Assembly (NCBI GenBank): GCA_965223305.1
Contig: CBDCWT010000003.1
Span: 62,001 to 126,000 of the forward strand
Reading direction: 5' to 3'
DNA from: CBDCWT01 sp965223305
GTDB lineage: Bacteria > Planctomycetota > Planctomycetia > Pirellulales > Pirellulaceae
Length of the DNA stretch: 64,000 bases
This document shows positions 55,901 to 61,343 of the stretch, piece by piece. Position 1 is the stretch's first letter. Each line of letters starts with the position of its first letter. A program made the translations under genes and the position numbers. The notes below the pieces were generated by a model. That model was not told where the DNA came from. It worked only from the letters and a program-made list of their open reading frames with translations, and searched no databases.

Positions 55901-57158
55901 GTCCAGTCTCACGACAATCGTCAACGATTCGGGCCAGCCGTCCACGTTGAGTATCACGGCAACATCGCGTGGTGTCATCGATCTAAGTAATGTTACACAA
56001 CTGACCATTCCGGCGGCAGGAGCAAATGACCGTGCGATAGGCGTTTTCGCTGGTGGATTTGAAAGCTTGATTGACCTGACTAGTCTCGAGAGTTTTGTCG
56101 ATAGTTCGATTGATGGTACGTCCGCCCTTTCATCATCCTTTGGCGCGGATGTGCTTTTGAACACTGCGACAACCTCAGTTCAGAACGTTGCAGTTAGCAC
56201 AACAACAGGCGGGACGATTGCAGGCGGTACATTAGACATCGCAAGCGGCAGTCAGATCTCTGGCTCTGGCACGCTTGATGGAAGTGTTTCGAACGCTGGT
56301 GAGTTGGTCACCGGCAATTCCAGTTCCGGCATGACGATAACTGGGGATTACGTTCAAACAGGTTCCGGTGTCATGCGAGTTCAAATCGGCGGAACGGCCG
56401 AAAGCGGTTTGTTCCGAAGTCTTGTCATCGGTGGCAATGCCGCCCTTGACGGCACGCTTAGCATCGAATTAGTCAATTCTTTTGTACCTGTCGTCGATGA
56501 CCAGTTCGAAGTCATGACTTTCAGCTCTCGCTCTGGCGACTTTGCTGTCGTCAACGGCCTTGATCTGCCTGGAGACTTGGTCTTTGATCGGGTATTTGCT
56601 GCGACAAATATGACTTTGACCGCCGCGACACCCCAACCTGCGGCCGCCGTGAGACCTACTGCCATCGATGTCGACAGACTGATGCAGGAGCAGGCGGATC
56701 ACATGGTCACTGTGGCGATTGCGTGCCTCCAACGCGCCGGCATCAGCCATGCCGATCTCGATTATCTTCGAGGCTTGGAAGTACGCGTTGCTGATTTGAC
56801 CGACGATTACCTCGGGCTATCTCATACGAATACGATCGTCAGCGATTCTGATGGTGCTGGCTTAGGTTGGTTCTACGACCAAACGCCATTTTCGGATGAA
56901 GAGTTCAGCCACGAAGAAAACCGCAGTGTGCGATCTGAAGCCTTAGATCGGTACGATTTGCTGACCGTCATTCTTCACGAACTTGGTCACCACCTCGGGC
57001 ACGATTGTACGGAGAATGCCGACGATTGGATGGCAAGTGAGTTAAAGCGATTCGCCGCCGATGAGGTTTTCGGAGATATGACGTCGCTCGATGAGATTTT
57101 GTTGCCACTCAGAAAACGAGGGCTAGGTATGGCGCGCGTGTCACGTCGCTGGGCGTAG
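43872..57158 (+). CDS. Giant exported LEPR-XLL protein, segment 3 (metalloprotease motif, propeller, beta-solenoid, C-terminal domain)
   Basis: 4428 open codons after the second frameshift. In order: a proline-rich hinge (44400-44630); a domain with HEIAHTFGLLE (45912-45944), the HExxHxxGxxE zinc pattern; two ASH/choice-of-anchor-D-like domains (46200-46880); Ca-binding type repeats (DTDFDGLPDDVEF, NLADTDDDGLDDY, about 47150-47240); a LVIVD propeller (47290-48200); Ig and SbsA-like domains to 48880; and a long beta-solenoid (48890-56250) with seven near-identical units. An autotransporter-like strand region follows, then a C-terminal domain with LLTVILHELGHHLGHD (56976-57005). It is probably a cell-surface adhesin or matrix protein (inference). 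Confidence 0.9.
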   Translation: MSRIFVMGMEVMYLPRLAETILEDVTADESKTIELKPEAALNLTDEERQLLTIQVPAGSMVDDSGQPVAAGRVGVSVVPPELVRDMLPPGVLQHTFDITIQAEGFTNFSTPAPMTTPNVFNAAPGTKVDFLSFDHNTGLLVIEGTGTVSEDGMSITTDPGTGVTHPGWHGWTPPGGCGGSGGPPPPPPPPPTPMDTVNPPQAPVLVNMITGESGSLLQIPPWNPPPQTNPNLPPPPPAGCNPPPPPPPGQMQQPYLNVNIQVDGPLATFMKQPSSLTGGLPLSSYAFTLRPGDQGPVIFAGEAKDYSEMFGAGGISGLNRDQLYGSIIRVTEIRGASDGSRTYDYKTYVVSRWVDVVDAVEANNHTGSTAVFFPANTDGVVRQKNVDLFLPASVTTSFSSSGAGFGFPGGSGSSATWTFDPSSAGVQTTTVDVDWDFDVEGTSFARTMGSLTARGKSIAPTSIGINLAGYRAQLSNVINALTANDGADGQPGVLGIDDDGNGVVDDITERGWPGADDVIQFLPSNPAANEVASDRFKSAFHTMYPWVTPSATTVSSVLTAESDALLAAVRQDFNQLAGYSVSGGTSGDVTMSWAQFIVDPVFGNLFGFADGDPTPLDQANATVQSILSPTNTKIGSTAQQIFLAEFVNRSVSNSGQFAVAPNISWTSGATFAQYVANTVSHEIAHTFGLLESYDVNGGRYRPFDLMMDGGPTDPNLTFGHDNRLLLQAALGIQNNGDTPLTGALALFQENYNLPSLPPALPRAETSLVFPNILLRGNGLDFSGGELVDAGTFVADGEAGQQQVLTYTIENVGSSPLEIADITLLSGNSGFALAASPEDGTIIAPYSSAILELVFDPDIAGAFEDELRINSNADATPSFTLGFKGIGLSPDSVIDVTVDNSNLAGAFVDTGLTQTDQLATIANAGASPLLISDIRLAEGADQFVLTGIPDDLLASPISLAHAEDFSFGASFSPSRLGLQRATVEIVTNDPANPVGTISLVGTGLDEVVYPDWGNDFVALETPELANSVVLREITDEAGNFNMFLPPSEDYHFSAFDPITGLIAHGYGVTAPSGGAIDLTSTLVFGASTSVDTDFDGLPDDVEFAVGTNPNLADTDDDGLDDYAAVIQGLDPTGGALTTGVIAQLELPGEAKDVVVEGSVEDPAGQTAYIATGSHGLAIVDASEFDDPILIGAIDLPGDAIDVAVDSAVGIAVVATGAGGLQFVDVSDPMLPVLRETVDLNVRQVEIIDGIAYASTGNLIRSFDVLSADLLLGLTPSGGGTITGLAQENGFLYSMDSNRSLRVIDVANFDMIERGNATLPHGAGRLFVDNGIGYAAAINTNFRGGYATADVSDPDNPVAISGSDVPSANVAPGTAVFSNGAGRGILVGPVQGGTNELHLVNVEDPSQTYQFLTRFFLPAPAFSVAVASGIAYVADGNGDLVVVNYLPFDIEGQSPSATISSPVADVDPVTDGVQVVEGSNVPIRVDITDDVQIRNVELLVNGVVVANEVSAPFEFVAPAPSLADGTSEMNIQVRATDTGLNSSLSNALTYELVEDTVPPEVIGTTPGEGITGFKVSSVTVRFNEPLDTGIVDLAGVTLTNLGADGLPGGGDDMEVELLSVETPSDFRVAVRTVENLPFGEYRLVLDPSIIADRAGNNIAEPFELEFTAFDVLPGTIVWISDESGDWDDPSNWSEGQVPTANDDVFIDRVGSDITVTVSGFSAARSLRSSEDMEIPGRLTLTGPSQADASFTVNPDGQLFVSGANGSFVANANTTIHGGSLFATAGGQINLPNVTSYSHAGGSFRDRFLRADGVGSVLDLSNLTEISGNAANSSADLFIQALNGSDVRLGAVQTITGAAQVSASGPEGEVDLSALTQFLDTNPNTGSGITTSNGAAVQMGGLTALSAVNLTIGGQMDTVQLTSFDSASITINDVTADLSGLTELPSVTLTLNSGGSPGDLSGVTNINNASIFVNSGSSLSLPGVTSYAIDDFSTHYLRANGTGAVLSLPNLADITTNGTLFVEGINSGQVDLSGATSIDGAARIISSGTGGQVDISAVTSFVNSTGGFSELTTFSDGQILMPGITELDRISLTIEGQMEVSQLTSFSNASLTINGVAVDLSALTELPGVTLTLNSGGSPGDLSGVTNINNASIFVNGGSSLSLPGVTSYMIDNFFSRNLRANGTGAVLSLPNLADITSNGSLRIEGINSGQVDLSGATSIDGAARIISSGTGGQVDISAVTSFVNSTGGFSELTTFSNGQILMPGITELDRISLTIEGQMDVSQLTSFSNASLTINGVAVDLSALTELPGVTLTLNSGGSPGDLSGVTNINNASIFVNGGSSLSLPGVTSYMIDNFFSRNLRANGTGAVLSLPNLADITSNGSLRIEGINSGQVDLSGATSIDGAARIISSGTGGQVDISAVTSFVNSTGGFSELTTFSNGQILMPGITELDRISLTIEGQMDVSQLTSFSNASLTINGVAVDLSALTELPGVTLTLNSGGSPGDLSGVTNINNASIFVNGGSSLSLPGVTSYAIDSFFSRNLRANGTGAVLSLPNLADITSNGSLRIEGINSGQVDLSGATSIDGAARIISSGTGGQVDISAVTSFVNSTGGFSELTTFSNGQILMPGITELDRISLTIEGQMDVSQLTSFSNASLTINGVAVDLSALTELPGVTLTLNSGGSPGDLSGVTNINNASIFVNSGSSLSLPGVTSYAIDSFFSRNLRANGTGAVLSLSNLADIAANGTLFVEGINSGQVDLSGATSIDGAARIISSGTGGQVDISAVTSFVNSTGGFSELTTFSDGQILMPGITELDRINLTIGGQMDVSQLTSFSNASLTINGVAVDLSALTELPGVTLTLNSGGSPGDLSGVTNINNASIFVNSGSSLSLPGVTSYMIDSFFSRNLRANGTGAVLSLSNLADITSNGSLRIEGINSGQVDLSGATSIDGAARIISSGTGGQVDISAVTSFVNSTGGFSELTTFSDGQILMPGITELDRISLTIEGQMDVSQLTSFSNASLTINGVAVDLSALTELPGVTLTLNSGGSPGDLSGVTNINNASIFVNSGSSLSLPGVTSYMIDSFFSRNLRANGTGAVLSLSNLADIAANGTLFVEGINSGQVDLSGATSIDGAARIISSGTGGQVDISAVTSFVNSTGGFSELTTFSDGQILMPGITELDRINLTIGGQMDTTQLTSIRNASITVSIPNVEFGGFSDYSTINLTINSGASVQTLEDATSFDGGGIRNNSGAPLSFPLVTSYTHGGGNFSTHFIEASGLGSELLFPNLTTITGSLDPDDFNADLLIRSINGGRIDLGSATTINGPARVTATGTGAEVDISSITSFVDSNPSVSSELNTSSGGRIRMAGLTSLENVDLTIGGEMETGQLTDLSDAFVTVNGVNADFGGLTSLNRLVLSLNSGGMATGLDNVVTIDDSSLFVRSGVTLSLPNVTSYTMTGEINRWLQASGTGSAIDLPNVTSISGSPLNEFGTLSIEGVNGGYVNLANATTITGGTRITASGTNGEVDVSSVFTFTDTNSNSTSSLTTFSSGRIRMPNLVELDEVNLSVGGIMDTSQLVSIRNASIDVFVPADFTALDDIIESTLTIRSNGELQDVGALSNIDGASIIVRDGTNLTLPGVTSYTQIVNSNRVIQAIGGGSRLELPNITTITGISDTQTTSGTVRVESVSGGYIDLPALASLSGGPVRLSASGLGAELAATALSTIQSDHDFLNSGIEASFSGTVIVPNLPTSWDGIDLILRSWGQITFNTAQLTAFQNAVLTLDDQTLDVGALANIDGSGAQLTNGATLVLPSVTTYTNSAGRVDRVFSAVGSGTILDLPNLTSITGSNLAASSPFDTVTDLTIRATSEGTVDLPNTTAFLGGVVRVVASGTDAEVDLSSLSSIVSDHPTENSGIQVSGNGSVLLGNLPSDLNRVDLTLGQGSINLDTDSISAFTNANLSIDTTPRSFSSLSNIDSSGLNVFGVALTLPNVTSYANTGGISNRNLQASGFGSVLDLSSLTTIVNDSGQPSTLSITATSRGVIDLSNVTQLTIPAAGANDRAIGVFAGGFESLIDLTSLESFVDSSIDGTSALSSSFGADVLLNTATTSVQNVAVSTTTGGTIAGGTLDIASGSQISGSGTLDGSVSNAGELVTGNSSSGMTITGDYVQTGSGVMRVQIGGTAESGLFRSLVIGGNAALDGTLSIELVNSFVPVVDDQFEVMTFSSRSGDFAVVNGLDLPGDLVFDRVFAATNMTLTAATPQPAAAVRPTAIDVDRLMQEQADHMVTVAIACLQRAGISHADLDYLRGLEVRVADLTDDYLGLSHTNTIVSDSDGAGLGWFYDQTPFSDEEFSHEENRSVRSEALDRYDLLTVILHELGHHLGHDCTENADDWMASELKRFAADEVFGDMTSLDEILLPLRKRGLGMARVSRRWA
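49619..53440 (+). repeat. Seven tandem 546-bp (182-aa) repeats in the giant gene
   Basis: Units begin at 49619, 50165, 50711, 51257, 51803, 52349 and 52895 and keep exact phase, so all are in frame. Each encodes QLTSFSNASLTINGVAVDL, LTELPGVTLTLNSGGSPGD, SSLSLPGVTSY, GINSGQVDLSGATSIDG and ELTTFSDGQILMPGITELDR. The units are nearly identical, with mosaic variants: NGSLRIEG or NGTLFVEG, IDNFFSRN or IDSFFSRN, ISLTIEG or INLTIGG. More diverged units continue on both sides (from about 49070 and to about 56100). Confidence 0.92.
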
Positions 57159-57165
57159 TAGCTTC

Positions 57166-57184
57166 GTGGCCCCCGGTAGGCCAC
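57166..57184. terminator. Candidate stem-loop between converging genes
   Basis: GTGGCC (57166-57171) pairs with GGCCAC (57179-57184) around a 7-base loop, 8 bp after the giant gene's stop and 22 bp before the end of the converging gene. It has no T-run on either side, so intrinsic termination is uncertain. Confidence 0.3.
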
Positions 57185-57206
57185 CCATTCTCAGTTTACC
57201 CAACCC

Positions 57207-57806
57207 TCAACGCCTTCTATTGACTCTTATCCCGCTGATGGGCTTCAGTTCGTATTCGATCCGTAGCTTCTTGCCGGGGTGAATTGTCCCGGCGTTGATA
57301 AATAGTGTTGGAGTCCGATGGTCGATTTGCGAGGTGAATAGTCTGTTATTTGCAAAAGCTGCCTGAGCACGCTGTATTGCATTGCGAACACCTTTACCGG
57401 GCTTGAAGAGGAAGCATTTCACCGGTTTCCCGTTTACCGTTACGGATTTAATTTCACGATCCGGGAATTGAACTCCTCGATATTCATACAACGGGACGAG
57501 AGCAACAATTCTCAACCTTTCATTCGACGTGTTCTTTCCACCAACGACCTTAATCATGCCGTACGTGCCTGGCTTGTCCTTTACAGGTAACAGCTTTACT
57601 GAATTCCATAGCAGTGAGTATCCTGACGTCTTGCGCTCGACCTTGACCGCACCATCAAGATGAACAACGTCAGCAGTTGCAATAAGCTTTTCGTACGCCC
57701 GCATGTCATCCGGAGTTGCAAGGCGAATCTCGGCGTGCGCAGGCTGAACCATGCCAAAGGTCAATATCACTGGTAACGCAATCGTTGCAACGATTGTCAT
57801 CTTCAT
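57207..57806 (-). CDS. Secreted hypothetical protein
   Basis: 199 aa with a clear Sec signal: MKMTIVATIALPVILTFGMV followed by QPAHAEIR, with a probable cut after AHA. The mature part is mostly beta: VVHLDGAVKVERKTSGYSLL, MIKVVGGKN, VPLYEYRGVQFPDREIKSVT, and KKLRIEYELKPISG. No catalytic motif recognised. The ATG at 57806 is preferred; the frame is open 15 codons further up without a signal-like start. It converges on the giant gene with a 48-bp gap. Confidence 0.7.
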   Translation of the reverse strand: MKMTIVATIALPVILTFGMVQPAHAEIRLATPDDMRAYEKLIATADVVHLDGAVKVERKTSGYSLLWNSVKLLPVKDKPGTYGMIKVVGGKNTSNERLRIVALVPLYEYRGVQFPDREIKSVTVNGKPVKCFLFKPGKGVRNAIQRAQAAFANNRLFTSQIDHRTPTLFINAGTIHPGKKLRIEYELKPISGIRVNRRR

Positions 57807-59058
57807 ATTGAAATACTTACAAGAAAAATGGCCGTAGCGGCAACGCTCCAAAGTGTGATCGCCGGACTTCTCTGCGCCCGACAGTTCCGCAACTGCTCCT
57901 TTTGTCCAACTCGCGCCAAAAGCAGAGTATCACATTTCCACGTCTTCGCAATCTTAGATCCGCCCGCGCAAATTGCGTCCGTCCGGAGCATCTTCTGGCC
58001 CGAAGCTTCTATGCTTGCCTCAGCAACGCCACGACGGCTGCTGTCAGCGAATGAATCACGCTGAGGAAGAATTCAACTCGTGTATTGCCGTGGGTTCTTT
58101 CCGGAGGCAGCCGGGAGTGAATTCGGATTGGAGGCATGGAGTGGAGGCCCGGCGTCAGCAGCAAACCGAGCCCTCTGGAAAGAACCTGTAGAACGGGCCT
58201 GGCTGCGAGACGGTCGTCCCTGTCGCTGTGACGCGTTGGTGGCGCCGGGGGAGTTAGCGACAGTTTTGCAGCGCCCTCTTCAACCGGTCCACGACGGGGA
58301 AAAGCACCAGCGGCCGGCTAAGGCAAAACAGCTGCGTTCGGGGGCGTTCGCGCCGCCACCAGATTGTTGCCGGCAAGACAGTCGCTCGTCGGAGTGTGGA
58401 GCGGCCAGTTTCGCTGCACGAACCTGCTCGGTTTGAGCACGTTCGTGCGTCGAAGCAGATTACCCTTCGCGCGGAATTGACCGACGCAGCGTGAGTGAGC
58501 CCCTCCTTTCTTCGCTAACCCCCTCATTCGAGTGGGTGAATTGACCGCCCTCTTAGCGCGCGGTCACCCTACGCGGGTCTGCGCCACCTCTGACTTTGGG
58601 TCGATCAAAAACTTGCGTCGCCAGCACCTGCGGCTGGGCGCAGTTATTGACCTGGGTGAATCCGACGTGAATGCGACCCGTGCGTCGAAACGCACCTCCG
58701 ATCCACCGCGTTCGTGCATGAGGTGTTCCAGACCTGCGCAACGAGTCAAACTGATTTGGTAGGCATTCACCTTGGTCGCCACACGCAGTCACTCTGATGG
58801 CGCGGAGTGTGGTTTTGCGGAGGCTCGGCGGTTCTTCAAAGTGCATCAGGCTGCGTGGTCCGGGGCATCTTCGCCAACACCGTTTTGCGACCTCGGTCGA
58901 AAAGACCGAAGGCGTCCAGACCTGCTTCGCGCACTCGGCTGCGCCGACCGAAGCGCGCAACGAGACCCGAAAGGTATAAGGGACGGCAGCCAGCTACCCG
59001 CATTGGCTCTTGCTGAGAACATTGTCGACGGGTCGGGCTGGTCATTTACCTCCGTCGA
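57807..59058. other. 1.2-kb gap with dispersed repeat copy 8
   Basis: No convincing gene. Open frames on both strands are Arg/Ala/Ser-rich and overlap each other. The one recognisable feature is the inverted copy of the dispersed repeat at 58398-58485. Confidence 0.4.
58398..58485 (-). repeat. Dispersed intergenic repeat, copy 8 (inverted)
   Basis: Read on the minus strand it gives CGCGCGAAGGGTAATCTGC, TTCGACGCACGAACGTGC, CGAGCAGGTTCGTGCAGCG and AAACTGGCCGCTCCACACTC. This matches the core and 3' part of copies 2, 5 and 6. It is the only long copy found in the opposite orientation. A short fragment of the same end (GTTCATGCGGCGAAACTGG) also occurs at 60863-60881. Confidence 0.6.
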
Positions 59059-60822
59059 TTATGCCAGTTTTTCGCTAAGCCGCAGCGCAAGAGCCGAAAG
59101 CGTCCTCACCGGATTTGCAGCGGAACTAAACGGCAGAACGGACATGTCACAGGCAAATAGATTCCCTGTTCCCTGCACTTGGAGATCTTCATCCACGACT
59201 GACGTGATATTGAAGGCTCCGTCAAGATGCGTGCGGTAAGGCATCGATAGCGTGCCCACCGCATGGTGCACAGTGCCGTTTCCAAATCCTTTGTTGTTCT
59301 GTCCCAGCTTGTCGTCCGGCTTCGCAACCGCGGCGTCTTTCCGAAATGCTCCAAAGATGCGGTCAGCTAGATTATTGAGGAGACTCCAGACCTCCGTGTC
59401 ACTTTTTTGCCAGCCTGCGAGTTTCGGAAACCGCGAACCTGTAAGATGCGTCGTCCACTTCAAGTTCTTGAATGTCATCTCGGGTACATAGCCAAACGGC
59501 GGCGCAGGTTGAACGCGGTTCGTCTCCTCGATACAGTTGCCGAAGCTAAACTTCACCTCGACAATGGACGCTCCCGTCGACGAAATCGGTACTGCGGGTG
59601 CACTCGGGTCGTTGTCCCTCAAGTGCCAATACTCGTGATTAATATTCATCTCGACATTGAACGGAAACTTTATTTGGCTTGCCCCATCGCGAAGACCGCG
59701 CGAATAGAACACGACCTTCGCGTGTGAATCTCGTGGAATCGGAACGCCGTCGATCTCCGTCGCCAGTCCGCCGATCCAGTCCGTCGTAGGGTGATCCGTG
59801 ATCCCCTGCCCGACAAGCGGTTGAATGTCCTGAGAGAGAGTGTGATACAAGCTCGAGCGCTGTAGCAGTTTTGGACTTTCGATGGACCCGCATGCCATGA
59901 CGACCGTCCCAGCATGGAAGTAACGAGCTTCACCGCTTAGTGTATTTCGAGAAACAACTTCCAAACGACCATCACCGCGTCGCTTGATGTCTTCGACGAA
60001 TTGATTTGTCTGCATGTGCAAACCGACGCCGTCGCCGTGGCTAACCCCAGGAGTCAATCCAAGTTGATTGATGAGCAGTTCTGCGGTGTTGAAAACGCCG
60101 GTCGGCTCAACAAAAAATTCCGAGGCCGCTTGATGACCGTCGGCCAGGTAGGGTTGGTGAAGCGCCCGTGGGGTTTCACGGATCTCAAAGTCGGTCGCCA
60201 ACGAAGTCTGCCGGAGCTTATCGACGACCTTTTCAGCCGTTTCGCCCATGGTCGACGATTCGTTCAATCGCTCTCCACCAAGTTTCAGATATTTGGCCAC
60301 CAAGTCGTTGCGAACGTCCGTCGGAAAAAAATCTAGTTCCCACGGTTGGATCGTCGGAATAAGTCCTGACCAGAAAATCGATCGGCCGCCTACATTCAGT
60401 TGCGGTTTCTCGTGGATGTAGTACTCGGCATTGGGGTTCGTGTTGTTCCATTGCCAGAAATTGTCGCAGGCAAAATGCCGGGCGACGCTCGCGTTTGGAA
60501 AGCGACAGACGTTGTAAACGTGCGTCGGATAGAGAAACGAGCCAGCCTCAAGAACCAAGATGCGTTTCTGTTTTCCAACTCGGTCGGCGAGATCGTCAGC
60601 TAGAATGCCGCCGCCCATTCCTGACCCGATGATGATGAAATCAAAATCATCTCGAGATCCGAGATAAGTCAGAAAGAGCCGCTCGCGCGCCGATGAGTCC
60701 TCGGCGACAAAGTTCGCATATGTCGTCGACGTGAAAGTCATTACGCCAACACATCCAAGAACCTGAATGCACAAGTTACGCAACGTAGAGATTGACCCAC
60801 GTCTGGCGCAGAAGCAAGCCAA
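59059..60822 (-). CDS. GMC-family FAD-dependent oxidoreductase
   Basis: 587 aa. The dinucleotide-binding motif FIIIGSGMGGGILADDLAD lies near residues 61-79, followed by LVLEAGSF. NVGGRSIFWSGLIP corresponds to the FAD-contact segment, and VVMACGSIESPKLLQRS is the GMC signature region. The C-terminal part has HHAVGTLSMP with the likely catalytic His. It ends in VQGTGNLFACDMSVLPFSSA and NPVRTLSALALRLSEKL, typical of the GMC_oxred_C domain. Such enzymes oxidise alcohols or sugars; the substrate here is unknown. The N-terminus before the Rossmann motif (LRNLCIQVLGCVGVMTFTST) looks like a signal peptide, which requires the TTG start at 60822. The ATG at 60741 would remove it. Confidence 0.88.
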   Translation of the reverse strand: MACFCARRGSISTLRNLCIQVLGCVGVMTFTSTTYANFVAEDSSARERLFLTYLGSRDDFDFIIIGSGMGGGILADDLADRVGKQKRILVLEAGSFLYPTHVYNVCRFPNASVARHFACDNFWQWNNTNPNAEYYIHEKPQLNVGGRSIFWSGLIPTIQPWELDFFPTDVRNDLVAKYLKLGGERLNESSTMGETAEKVVDKLRQTSLATDFEIRETPRALHQPYLADGHQAASEFFVEPTGVFNTAELLINQLGLTPGVSHGDGVGLHMQTNQFVEDIKRRGDGRLEVVSRNTLSGEARYFHAGTVVMACGSIESPKLLQRSSLYHTLSQDIQPLVGQGITDHPTTDWIGGLATEIDGVPIPRDSHAKVVFYSRGLRDGASQIKFPFNVEMNINHEYWHLRDNDPSAPAVPISSTGASIVEVKFSFGNCIEETNRVQPAPPFGYVPEMTFKNLKWTTHLTGSRFPKLAGWQKSDTEVWSLLNNLADRIFGAFRKDAAVAKPDDKLGQNNKGFGNGTVHHAVGTLSMPYRTHLDGAFNITSVVDEDLQVQGTGNLFACDMSVLPFSSAANPVRTLSALALRLSEKLA

Positions 60823-61343
60823 ACCCGAGTCTCATGTCTCGTGATTGTACCACTGAGCAGGTTCATGCGGCGAAACTGGCGGCTCAGCACGTCCAGCTGT
60901 GTCTGAGATGTTCAAGCTCGAATGCGAAGTACCACTCCCGAAGAATTTCGAGCTAAGCGGGCCTCAAGGCGATTTCGCGCCGTGTGCGTGGAAAAGCACG
61001 CCGTGGCCAGCTGCCCCTGGTATTTCAAGCTGCTGCAAGAACGACTGTTCAAAAATGAGACGCATGTTTTTGGAGGCGCCTTGAATTGAGGCGCGCCGGC
61101 CTAGAAGACGCGGCAGTGTGCTTCTTCAAAGAACAAGGCAGTTTACGGGTGAAGGCACACAATCGGGGCTGCGCCCACGGCTCGGCACACGATTCGCTCA
61201 GCATTCGGTGGCAACTTGCGTTCGGCGCGCGAGCTCCCACCGCTCGACTCGTATTTATCTTCATCTTTCAAGCCGAGTCTCTCCATGTTCATACGTATTA
61301 TTCTCGTTACTTACTTCCTACGCCGAATAGGTGAGTCACCCCC
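60823..61343. other. 0.5-kb gap before the final gene
   Basis: No gene recognised. It contains a short fragment of the dispersed repeat at 60863-60881 and a direct repeat GAGGCGC around 61074-61096. The final ~80 bp are T-rich (61255-61320) and may hold the promoter of the next gene, although no boxes are clear. Confidence 0.35.

Noticed and set aside
58080..59239. Several 100-155-codon frames in the gap before the oxidoreductase
   Set aside because: They overlap on both strands, have biased composition and no start signals; one crosses the inverted repeat copy.
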